Shown here: positions 53,001 through 64,000 of the stretch, one piece after another
Layout: the number at the start of each line of letters is the position of its first letter
How positions within the stretch are numbered: the first letter of the stretch is position 1
NCBI GenBank assembly: GCA_027563935.2
Contig: JANVAS020000231.1
Location: 12,232,001 to 12,296,000 of the forward strand
Direction of reading: 5' to 3'
DNA from: Costus lasius
Taxonomy: Eukaryota; Streptophyta; Magnoliopsida; Zingiberales; Costaceae
Length of the DNA stretch: 64,000 nt
The notes under the pieces: generated by a model
What the model was told of the DNA's origin: nothing
Database searches by the model: none
What the model saw: only the letters and a program-made list of their open reading frames with translations
Position numbers and translations under genes: made by a program

Positions 53001-55014
53001 GGACAAAATCAATATTAAATTAATATTGCAATATGATAAATATCAAATATGGATCATAATCAAGATCAATATCCTCATCATTAAAAGATCAAGATAAAGA
53101 TAAATAATAATATCAAGATTGAAAATCAATATTACCACAGAGATCAAAATCGAGTTTAAGATGAATATTAGGAGTAAGATAAATATGAAGATTAGAAGAT
53201 AAAAACTGAAATCTGAGATCAAAATGAAGATGAAGATAATTATCAAGAATAAGATCAATGTTATAATTAAGAATGAGAATAAGATTAATAACAATTAAAG
53301 CTCATAATCGAGTTCAAAATTTTCATCATGATTAGATCTATATCAATATCAATAAAAATATTAAGATTAAAGACCAAGATTACAAACAAGATCAAAATCG
53401 AGCTTAAGATTAAGATTAAAAAGAAGATAAAGATGAATATCATTAGAAGAAGTTTGAAAAAATGATTAAAATCATGATCAACATCATGATCATGGACAAA
53501 ATCAATATTAAATTAATATTGCAATATGATAAATATCAAATATGGATCATAATCATGATCAATATCCTCATCATTAAAAGATCAAGATAAAGATAAATAA
53601 TAATATCAAGATTGAAAATCAATATTACCACAGAGATCAAAATCGAGTTTAAGATGAATATTAGGAGTAAGATAAATATGAAGATTAGAAGATTAAAACT
53701 GAAATCTGAGATCAAAATGAAGATGAAGATAATTATCAAGAATAAGATCAATGTTATAATTAAGAATGAGAATAAGATTAATAACAATTAAAGCTCATAA
53801 TCGAGTTCAAAATTTTCATCATGATTAGATCAATATCAATATCAATAAAAATATTAAGATTAAAGACCAAGATTACAAACAAGATCAAAATCGAGTTTAA
53901 GATTAAGATGAAAAAGAAGATAAAGATGAATATCATAAGAAGAAGTTTGAAAAAATGATTAAAATCATGATCAACATCATGATCATGGACAAAATCAATA
54001 TTAAATTAATATTGCAATATGATAAATATCAAATATGGATCATAATCAAGATCAATATCCTCATCATTAAAAGATCAAGATAAAGATAAATAATAATATC
54101 AAGATTGAAAATCAATATTACCACAGAGATCAAAATCGTGTTTAAGATGAATATTAGGAGTAAGATAAATATGAAGATTAGAAGATAAAAACTGAAATCT
54201 GAGATCAAAATGAAGATGAAGATAATTATCAAGAATAAGATCAATGTTATAATTAAGAATGAGAATAAGATTAATAACAATTAAAGCTCATAATCGAGTT
54301 CAAAATTTTCATCATGATTAGATCTATATCAATATCAATAAAAATATTAAGATTAAAGACCAAGATTACAAACAAGATCAAAATCGAGCTTAAGATTAAG
54401 ATTAAAAAGAAGATAAAGATGAATATCATTAGAAGAAGTTTGAAAAAATGATTAAAATCATGATCAACATCATGATCATGGACAAAATCAATATTAAATT
54501 AATATTGCAATATGATAAATATCAAATATGGATCATAATCATGATCAATATCCTCATCATTAAAAGATCAAGATAAAGATAAATAATAATATCAAGATTG
54601 AAAATCAATATTACCACAGAGATCAAAATCGAGTTTAAGATGAATATTAGGAGTAAGATAAATATGAAGATTAGAAGATTAAAACTGAAATCTGAGATCA
54701 AAATGAAGATGAAGATAATTATCAAGAATAAGATCAATGTTATAATTAAGAATGAGAATAAGATTAATAACAATTAAAGCTCATAATCGAGTTCAAAATT
54801 TTCATCATGATTAGATCAATATCAATATCAATAAAAATATTAAGATTAAAGACCAAGATTACAAACAAGATCAAAATCGAGTTTAAGATTAAGATTAAAA
54901 AGAAGATAAAGATGAATATCATAAGAAGAAGTTTGAAAAAATGATTAAAATCATGATCAACATCATGATCATGGACAAAATCAATATTAAATTAATATTG
55001 CAATATGATAAATA
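50085..55014. repeat. Ten-monomer higher-order repeat (4,930 bp), copy 1: a b c d e f g h g h
   Basis: Monomers are lettered by private variants: b has 'ataatgataaat' and 'tattaggattg', c 'aaagattaag', d 'agatcgaaatcg' and 'gaagtttcaaaa', e 'catcactaaaag' and 'gattaattacattt', f 'aaaaatgctt' and 'ataattctcaag', g 'agaagataaaaactg', and h 'gagcttaag', 'atcattagaag' and 'aatcatgatc'. All ten reappear in the same order at 57973-62902, offset 7,888. Differences I noticed: 'tattagg' against 'tataagg' near 50700/58588, 'agataaatatc' against 'agatgaatatc' near 51460/59348, and 'atcgtgttt' against 'atcgagttt' near 54136/62024. The real left breakpoint lies between 49929 and 50192, and the right one between 54543 and 55052. 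Confidence 0.9.
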
Positions 55015-57972
55015 TCAAATATGGATCATAATCAAGATCAATATCCTCATCACTAAAAGATCAAGATAAAGATAAATAATAATATCAAGATTGAAAATCA
55101 ATATTACCACAGAGATCAAAATCGAGTTTAAGATGAATATTAGGAGCAAGATAAATATGAAGATTAGAAGATTAAAACTGAAATCTGAGATCAAAATGAA
55201 GATGAACATAATTATCAAGAATAAGATCAATGTTATAATTAAGAATGAGAATATGATTAATTACATTTAAGGCTCATAATCGAGTTCAAAATTTTCATCA
55301 TGATTAGATTAATATCAATATCAATAACAATATTAAGATTGAAGACCAAGATTACAAACAAGATCAAAATCGAGTTTAAGATTAAGATTAAAAAGAAGAT
55401 AAAGATGAATATCATAAGAAGAAGTTTGAAAAAATGCTTAAAATCATGATCAACATCATGATCTTGGACAAAATCAATATTAAATTAATATTGCAAAATG
55501 ATAAATATTAAATATGGATCATAATCAATATCAATATCCTCATCATTAAAAGATCAAGATAAAGATAAATATTAATATCAAGATTGAAAATCAATATTAC
55601 CACAGAGATCAAAATCGAGTTTAAGATGAATATTAGGAGTAAGATAAATATGAAGATTAGAAGATTAAAACCGAAATCGGAGATCAAAATGAAGATGAAG
55701 ATAATTCTCAAGAATAAGATCAATGTTATAATTAAGAATGAGAATAAGATTAATAACAATTAAAGCTCATAATCGAGTTCAAAATTTTCATCATGATTAG
55801 ATCAATATCAATATCAATAAAAATATTAAGATTAAAGACCAAGATTACAAACAAGATCAAAATCGAGTTTAAGATTAAGATTAAAAAGAAGATAAAGATG
55901 AATATCATAAGAAGAAGTTTGAAAAAATGATTAAAATCATGATCAACATCATGATCATGGACAAAATCAATATTAAATTAATATTGCAATATGATAAATA
56001 TCAAATATGGATCATAATCAAGATCAATATCCTCATCATTAAAAGATCAAGATAAAGATAAATAATAATATCAAGATTGAAAATCAATATTACCACAGAG
56101 ATCAAAATCGAGTTTAAGATGAATATTAGGAGTAAGATAAATATGAAGATTAGAAGATAAAAACTGAAATCTGAGATCAAAATGAAGATGAAGATAATTA
56201 TCAAGAATAAGATCAATGTTATAATTAAGAATGAGAATAAGATTAATAACAATTAAAGCTCATAATCGAGTTCAAAATTTTCATCATGATTAGATCAATA
56301 TCAATATCAATAAAAATATTAAGATTAAAGACCAAGATTACAAACAAGATCAAAATCGAGCTTAAGATTAAGATTAAAAAGAAGATAAAGATGAATATCA
56401 TTAGAAGAAGTTTGAAAAAATGATTAAAATCATGATCAACATCATGATCATGGACAAAATCAATATTAAATTAATATTGCAATATGATAAATATCAAATA
56501 TGGATCATAATCATGATCAATATCCTCATCATTAAAAGATCAAGATAAAGATAAATAATAATATCAAGATTGAAAATCAATATTACCACAGAGATCAAAA
56601 TCGAGTTTAAGATGAATATTAGGAGTAAGATAAATATGAAGATTAGAAGATTAAAACTGAAATCTGAGATCAAAATGAAGATGAAGATAATTATCAAGAA
56701 TAAGATCAATGTTATAATTAAGAATGAGAATAAGATTAATAACAATTAAAGCTCATAATCGAGTTCAAAATTTTCATCATGATTAGATCAATATCAATAT
56801 CAATAAAAATATTAAGATTAAAGACCAAGATTACAAACAAGATCAAAATCGAGTTTAAGATTAAGATGAAAAAGAAGATAAAGATGAATATCATAAGAAG
56901 AAGTTTGAAAAAATGATTAAAATCATGATCAACATCATGATCATGGACAAAATCAATATTAAATTAATATTGCAATATGATAAATATCAAATATGGATCA
57001 TAATCAAGATCAATATCCTCATCATTAAAAGATCAAGATAAAGATAAATAATAATATCAAGATTGAAAATCAATATTACCACAGAGATCAAAATCGAGTT
57101 TAAGATGAATATTAGGAGTAAGATAAATATGAAGATTAGAAGATAAAAACTGAAATCTGAGATCAAAATGAAGATGAAGATAATTATCAAGAATAAGATC
57201 AATGTTATAATTAAGAATGAGAATAAGATTAATAACAATTAAAGCTCATAATCGAGTTCAAAATTTTCATCATGATTAGATCTATATCAATATCAATAAA
57301 AATATTAAGATTAAAGACCAAGATTACAAACAAGATCAAAATCGAGCTTAAGATTAAGATTAAAAAGAAGATAAAGATGAATATCATTAGAAGAAGTTTG
57401 AAAAAATGATTAAAATCATGATCAACATCATGATCATGGACAAAATCAATATTAAATTAATATTGCAATATGATAAATATCAAATATGGATCATAATCAT
57501 GATCAATATCCTCATCATTAAAAGATCAAGATAAAGATAAATAATAATATCAAGATTGAAAATCAATATTACCACAGAGATCAAAATCGAGTTTAAGATG
57601 AATATTAGGAGTAAGATAAATATGAAGATTAGAAGATTAAAACTGAAATCTGAGATCAAAATGAAGATGAAGATAATTATCAAGAATAAGATCAATGTTA
57701 TAATTAAGAATGAGAATAAGATTAATAACAATTAAAGCTCATAATCGAGTTCAAAATTTTCATCATGATTAGATCAATATCAATATCAATAAAAATATTA
57801 AGATTAAAGACCAAGATTACAAACAAGATCAAAATCGAGTTTAAGATTAAGATTAAAAAGAAGATAAAGATGAATATCATAAGAAGAAGTTTGAAAAAAT
57901 GATTAAAATCATGATCAACATCATGATCATGGACAAAATCAATATTAAATTAATATTGCAATATGATAAATA
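55015..57972. repeat. Extra six-monomer unit e f g h g h (2,958 bp)
   Basis: This is an extra copy of the last six monomers of the ten-monomer repeat, offset 2,958 from 52057-55014, with the same private variants in the same order. Against the first copy I noticed 'gatcaatatc' for 'gatctatatc' near 56294 and 'atcgagttt' for 'atcgtgttt' near 57094. The unit itself contains a doubled g-h dimer of 986 bp, so three levels of duplication (2, 6 and 10 monomers) are nested here. Confidence 0.9.
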
Positions 57973-60900
57973 TCAAATATGGATCATAATCAAGATCAAT
58001 ATCCTCATCATTAAAAGATCAAGATAAAGATAAATAATAATATCAAGATTGAAAATCAATATTACCACAGAGATCAAAATCGACTTTAAGATGAATATTA
58101 GGAGTAAGATAAATATGAAGATTAGAAGATTAAAACTGAAATCTGAGATCAAAATGAAGATGAAGATAATTATCAAGAATAAGATCAATGTTATAATTAA
58201 GAATGAGAATATGATTAATAACAATTAAGGCTCATAATCGAGTTCAAAATTTTCATCATGATTAGATTAATATCAATATCAATAACAATATTAGGATTGA
58301 AGACCAAGATTACAAACAAGATCAAAATCGAGTTTAAGATTAAGATTAAAAAGAAGATAAAGATGAATATCATAAGAAGAAGTTTGAAAAAATGATTAAA
58401 ATCATGATCAACATCATGATCATGGACAAAATCAATATTAAATTAATATTGCAAAATGATAAATATCAAATATGGATCATAATCAAGATCAATATCCTCA
58501 TCATTAAAAGATCAAGATAATGATAAATATTAATATCAAGATTGAAAATCAATATTACCACAGAGATCAAAATCGAGTTTAAGAAAAATATAAGGAGTAA
58601 GATAAATATGAAGATTAGAAGATTAAAACCGAAATCGGAGATCAAAATAAAGATGAAGATAATTATCAAGAATAAGATCAATGTTATAATTAAGAATGAG
58701 AATAAGATTAATAACAATTAAAGCTCATAATCGAGTTCAAAATTTTCATCATGATTAGATCAATATCAATATCAATAAAAATATTAAGATTAAAGACCAA
58801 GATTACAAACAAGATCAAAATCGAGTTTAAGATTAAGATTAAAAAGAAGATAAAGATGAATATCATAAGAAAAACTTTGAAAAAATGATTAAAATCATGA
58901 TCAACATCATGATCATGGACAAAATCAATATTAAATTAATATTGCAATATGATAAATATCAAATATGGATCATAATCAAGATCAATATCCTCATCATTAA
59001 AAGATCAAGATAAAGATAAATAATAATATCAAGATTGAAAATCAATATTACCACAGAGATCAAAATCGAGTTTAAGAAGAATATTAGGAGTAAGATAAAT
59101 ATGAAGATTAGAAGATTAAAACCGAAATCGGAGATCAAAATAAAGATTAAGATAATTATCAAGAATAAGATCAATGTTATAATTAAGAATGAGAATAAGA
59201 TTAATAACAATTAAAGCTCATAATCGAGTTCAAAATTTTCATCATGATTAGATCAATATCAATATCAATAAAAATATTAAGATTAAAGACCAATATTACA
59301 AACAAGATCGAAATCGAGTTTAAGATTAAGATTAAAAAGAAGATAAAGATGAATATCATAAGAAGAAGTTTCAAAAAATGATTAAAATCATGATCAACAT
59401 CATGATCATGGACAAAATCAATATTAAATTAATATTGCAATATGATAAATATCAAATATGGATCATAATCAAGATCAATATCCTCATCATTAAAAGATCA
59501 AGATAAAGATAAATAATAATATCAAGATTGAAAATCAATATTACCACAGAGATCAAAATCGAGTTTAAGATGAATATTAGGAGTAAGATAAATATGAAGA
59601 TTAGAAAATTAAAACCGAAATCGGAGATCAAAATAAAGATAAAGATAATTATCAAGAATAAGATCAATGTTATAATTAAGAATGAGAATAAGATTAATAA
59701 CAATTAAAGCTCATAATCGAGTTCAAAATTTTCATCATGATTAGATCAATATCAATATCAATAAAAATATTAAGATTAAAGACCAAGATTACAAACAAGA
59801 TCAAAATCGAGTTTAAGATTAAGATTAAAAAGAAGATAAAGATGAATATCATAAGAAGAAGTTTGAAAAAATGATTAAAATCATGATCAACATCATGATC
59901 ATGGACAAAATCAATATTAAATTAATATTGCAATATGATAAATATCAAATATGGATCATAATCAAGATCAATATCCTCATCACTAAAAGATCAAGATAAA
60001 GATAAATAATAATATCAAGATTGAAAATCAATATTACCACAGAGATCAAAATCGAGTTTAAGATGAATATTAGGAGCAAGATAAATATGAAGATTAGAAG
60101 ATTAAAACTGAAATCTGAGATCAAAATGAAGATGAACATAATTATCAAGAATAAGATCAATGTTATAATTAAGAATGAGAATATGATTAATTACATTTAA
60201 GGCTCATAATCGAGTTCAAAATTTTCATCATGATTAGATTAATATCAATATCAATAACAATATTAAGATTGAAGACCAAGATTACAAACAAGATCAAAAT
60301 CGAGTTTAAGATTAAGATTAAAAAGAAGATAAAGATGAATATCATAAGAAGAAGTTTGAAAAAATGCTTAAAATCATGATCAACATCATGATCTTGGACA
60401 AAATCAATATTAAATTAATATTGCAAAATGATAAATATTAAATATGGATCATAATCAATATCAATATCCTCATCATTAAAAGATCAAGATAAAGATAAAT
60501 ATTAATATCAAGATTGAAAATCAATATTACCACAGAGATCAAAATCGAGTTTAAGATGAATATTAGGAGTAAGATAAATATGAAGATTAGAAGATTAAAA
60601 CCGAAATCGGAGATCAAAATGAAGATGAAGATAATTCTCAAGAATAAGATCAATGTTATAATTAAGAATGAGAATAAGATTAATAACAATTAAAGCTCAT
60701 AATCGAGTTCAAAATTTTCATCATGATTAGATCAATATCAATATCAATAAAAATATTAAGATTAAAGACCAAGATTACAAACAAGATCAAAATCGAGTTT
60801 AAGATTAAGATTAAAAAGAAGATAAAGATGAATATCATAAGAAGAAGTTTGAAAAAATGATTAAAATCATGATCAACATCATGATCATGGACAAAATCAA

Positions 60901-62902
60901 TATTAAATTAATATTGCAATATGATAAATATCAAATATGGATCATAATCAAGATCAATATCCTCATCATTAAAAGATCAAGATAAAGATAAATAATAATA
61001 TCAAGATTGAAAATCAATATTACCACAGAGATCAAAATCGAGTTTAAGATGAATATTAGGAGTAAGATAAATATGAAGATTAGAAGATAAAAACTGAAAT
61101 CTGAGATCAAAATGAAGATGAAGATAATTATCAAGAATAAGATCAATGTTATAATTAAGAATGAGAATAAGATTAATAACAATTAAAGCTCATAATCGAG
61201 TTCAAAATTTTCATCATGATTAGATCTATATCAATATCAATAAAAATATTAAGATTAAAGACCAAGATTACAAACAAGATCAAAATCGAGCTTAAGATTA
61301 AGATTAAAAAGAAGATAAAGATGAATATCATTAGAAGAAGTTTGAAAAAATGATTAAAATCATGATCAACATCATGATCATGGACAAAATCAATATTAAA
61401 TTAATATTGCAATATGATAAATATCAAATATGGATCATAATCATGATCAATATCCTCATCATTAAAAGATCAAGATAAAGATAAATAATAATATCAAGAT
61501 TGAAAATCAATATTACCACAGAGATCAAAATCGAGTTTAAGATGAATATTAGGAGTAAGATAAATATGAAGATTAGAAGATTAAAACTGAAATCTGAGAT
61601 CAAAATGAAGATGAAGATAATTATCAAGAATAAGATCAATGTTATAATTAAGAATGAGAATAAGATTAATAACAATTAAAGCTCATAATCGAGTTCAAAA
61701 TTTTCATCATGATTAGATCAATATCAATATCAATAAAAATATTAAGATTAAAGACCAAGATTACAAACAAGATCAAAATCGAGTTTAAGATTAAGATGAA
61801 AAAGAAGATAAAGATGAATATCATAAGAAGAAGTTTGAAAAAATGATTAAAATCATGATCAACATCATGATCATGGACAAAATCAATATTAAATTAATAT
61901 TGCAATATGATAAATATCAAATATGGATCATAATCAAGATCAATATCCTCATCATTAAAAGATCAAGATAAAGATAAATAATAATATCAAGATTGAAAAT
62001 CAATATTACCACAGAGATCAAAATCGAGTTTAAGATGAATATTAGGAGTAAGATAAATATGAAGATTAGAAGATAAAAACTGAAATCTGAGATCAAAATG
62101 AAGATGAAGATAATTATCAAGAATAAGATCAATGTTATAATTAAGAATGAGAATAAGATTAATAACAATTAAAGCTCATAATCGAGTTCAAAATTTTCAT
62201 CATGATTAGATCTATATCAATATCAATAAAAATATTAAGATTAAAGACCAAGATTACAAACAAGATCAAAATCGAGCTTAAGATTAAGATTAAAAAGAAG
62301 ATAAAGATGAATATCATTAGAAGAAGTTTGAAAAAATGATTAAAATCATGATCAACATCATGATCATGGACAAAATCAATATTAAATTAATATTGCAATA
62401 TGATAAATATCAAATATGGATCATAATCATGATCAATATCCTCATCATTAAAAGATCAAGATAAAGATAAATAATAATATCAAGATTGAAAATCAATATT
62501 ACCACAGAGATCAAAATCGAGTTTAAGATGAATATTAGGAGTAAGATAAATATGAAGATTAGAAGATTAAAACTGAAATCTGAGATCAAAATGAAGATGA
62601 AGATAATTATCAAGAATAAGATCAATGTTATAATTAAGAATGAGAATAAGATTAATAACAATTAAAGCTCATAATCGAGTTCAAAATTTTCATCATGATT
62701 AGATCAATATCAATATCAATAAAAATATTAAGATTAAAGACCAAGATTACAAACAAGATCAAAATCGAGTTTAAGATTAAGATTAAAAAGAAGATAAAGA
62801 TGAATATCATAAGAAGAAGTTTGAAAAAATGATTAAAATCATGATCAACATCATGATCATGGACAAAATCAATATTAAATTAATATTGCAATATGATAAA
62901 TA
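57973..62902. repeat. Ten-monomer higher-order repeat, copy 2: a b c d e f g h g h
   Basis: This is the second copy of the 4,930-bp repeat, with one e-f-g-h-g-h unit where the region to its left has two. The b monomer (near 58289) keeps 'tattaggattg', e (near 59979) keeps 'catcactaaaag', and both g-h pairs keep 'gatctatatc' at about 61223 and 62208. Near-identity over almost 5 kb shows that the duplication is recent. Confidence 0.9.
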
Positions 62903-64000
62903 TCAAATATGGATCATAATCAAGATCAATATCCTCATCATTAAAAGATCAAGATAAAGATAAATAATAATATCAAGATTGAAAATCAATATTACCACAG
63001 AGATCAAAATCGAGTTTAAGATGAATATTAGGAGTAAGATAAATATGAAGATTAGAAGATTAAAACTGAAATCTGAGATCAAAATGAAGATGAAGATAAT
63101 TATCAAGAATAAGATCAATGTTATAATTAAGAATGAGAATAAGATTAATAACAATTAAAGCTCATAATCGAGTTCAAAATTTTCATCATGATTAGATCAA
63201 TATCAATATCAATAAAAATATTAAGATTAAAGACCAAGATTACAAACAAGATCAAAATCGAGTTTAAGATTAAGATTAAAAAGAAGATAAAGATGAATAT
63301 CATAAGAAGAAGTTTGAAAAAATGATTAAAATCATGATCAACATCATGATCATGGACAAAATCAATATTAAATTAATATTGCAATATGATAAATATCAAA
63401 TATGGATCATAATCAAGATCAATATCCTCATCATTAAAAGATCAAGATAAAGATAAATAATAATAACAAGATTGAAAATCAATATTACCACAGAGATCAA
63501 AATCGAGTTTAAGATGAATATTAGGAGTAAGATAAATATGAAGATTAGAAGATTAAAACTGAAATCTGAGATCAAAATGAAGATGAAGATAATTATCAAG
63601 AATAAGATCAATGTTATAATTAAGAATGAGAATAAGATTAATAACAATTAAAGCTCATAATCGAGTTCAAAATTTTCATCATGATTAGATCAATATCAAT
63701 ATCAATAAAAATATTAAGATTAAAGACCAAGATTACAAACAAGATCAAAATCGAGTTTAAGATTAAGATTAAAAAGAAGATAAAGATGAATATCATTAGA
63801 AGAAGTTTGAAAAAATGATTAAAATCATGATCAACATCATGATCATGGACAAAATCAATATTAAATTAATATTGCAATATGATAAATATCAAATATGGAT
63901 CATAATCATGATCAATATCCTCATCATTAAAAGATCAAGATAAAGATAAATAATAATATCAAGATTGAAAATCAATATTACCACAGAGATCAAAATCGAG
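62903..64000. repeat. Right-edge satellite monomers
   Basis: There are two complete monomers and the first 112 bases of a third. The second monomer (63396) has 'aataataacaag', an A for T at 63466 found elsewhere only at 31422. The sequence near 63795 ('atcattagaag') and 63906 ('aatcatgatc') is h-type, so the nested repeat may resume beyond the window. The array shows no sign of ending at the edge. Confidence 0.85.

Larger units (their letters stand above)
1..64000. repeat. Satellite DNA array, 493-bp monomer, about 130 copies
   Basis: The same 493-bp sequence recurs head to tail from the first base to the last with no foreign insertion and no change of orientation. Landmarks such as the 'ccacagagatc' motif and the 'gctcataatcgag' motif recur every 493 bases throughout. 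The register that starts at 297 reaches 63396 after 128 steps with a net loss of only 5 bases. Neighbouring monomers differ by a few per cent and some distant ones are almost identical, the usual picture of a satellite homogenised by unequal crossing-over and gene conversion. Composition is about 50% A, 27% T, 15% G and 8% C on this strand. Long homogeneous arrays of this kind are typical of eukaryotic centromeric, pericentromeric or subtelomeric heterochromatin; which one, and in which organism, cannot be read from the sequence. I found no gene anywhere in it. Confidence 0.98.

Noticed and set aside
297..63647. About 121 minus-strand frames of 67-83 codons, one per monomer, encoding an Ile/Leu/Phe-rich peptide that looks like a membrane segment
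   Set aside because: The start is TTG, eight monomers carry stops or frameshifts, amino-acid changes are frequent, and the pattern follows from A at every third base of the + strand. There is no promoter or ribosome-binding context, and the setting is a satellite array.
1..64000. CRISPR-like array
   Set aside because: The repeat unit is 493 bp with no short repeat and unique-spacer alternation, and adjacent units are almost identical over their full length.
1..64000. CENP-B box or telomere-type repeats
   Set aside because: I see no match to the CENP-B box pattern; the occasional 'aaaacttcgaaaaa' (near 2182) lacks its conserved bases. No TTAGGG, TTTAGGG or similar run is present on either strand.
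1..64000. Transposon or retroelement insertion
   Set aside because: The 493-base register continues through the whole window with a net drift of only 5 bases, which leaves no room for an insertion, and no terminal repeats or target-site duplications are seen.
1..64000. Mitochondrial, plastid or low-GC bacterial origin, suggested by the A/T content
   Set aside because: No gene, tRNA or rRNA appears in 64 kb, and nested higher-order repeats over a 493-bp monomer fit a nuclear satellite far better.

Overview
The whole 64 kb window is one uninterrupted tandem satellite array with a 493-bp monomer. Counting from a register that starts at position 297, there are 129 complete monomers, plus partial ones at the left edge (1-296) and right edge (63889-64000), about 130 copies in all. 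I found no protein-coding gene, tRNA, rRNA, transposon, CRISPR array or unique spacer. The + strand is very A-rich: bases 301-540 hold about 121 A, 64 T, 35 G and 20 C, so roughly 23% GC with strong A-over-T skew, and this skew does not change across the window. An array this long and homogeneous, with higher-order repeats, suggests a nuclear eukaryotic genome (centromeric, pericentromeric or subtelomeric heterochromatin). The sequence does not let me name the species.

The monomer has internal history. It is an ancient dimer of two diverged half-units of about 245 and 248 bp (64-308 and 309-556 in the first copies). These are themselves built of degenerate trinucleotide-like DNA (GAT, AAT and AAG words) with A at nearly every third base. 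That period-3 pattern opens a hydrophobic Ile/Leu/Phe-rich reading frame of about 83 codons on the minus strand of almost every monomer. It starts at TTG, is broken by stops or frameshifts in eight monomers, and varies freely in amino acids, so I do not call it a gene.

Above the monomer level the array is a record of recent unequal exchange. From left to right: a 10,351-bp (21-monomer) segment at 287-10637 is repeated at 10638-18523, the second copy apparently having lost five monomers; 18524-28393 is a mosaic with internal copies at 11-, 13-, 5- and 2-monomer offsets; 28394-31422 is less regular; 31423-37504 is a 6-monomer higher-order repeat built on a 3-monomer rhythm; 37505-42577 contains a 2-monomer duplication and a 9-monomer-offset duplication; 42578-46912 is the least organised part and carries two of the four independent indels; 46913-49905 has a 4-monomer-offset duplication; 49906-62902 is a nested repeat of the form abcdefghgh-efghgh-abcdefghgh; and 62903-64000 continues the array out of the window.

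Two monomer subfamilies (called S and G here after a diagnostic variant) alternate as S-G or S-S-G through much of the window. Only four independent indels occur in 64 kb, so the 493-bp phase is kept almost perfectly while point substitutions accumulate. If there is an undescribed system here, it is the satellite itself: its dimeric, trinucleotide-derived origin, its dyad-rich segment and its nested higher-order organisation.
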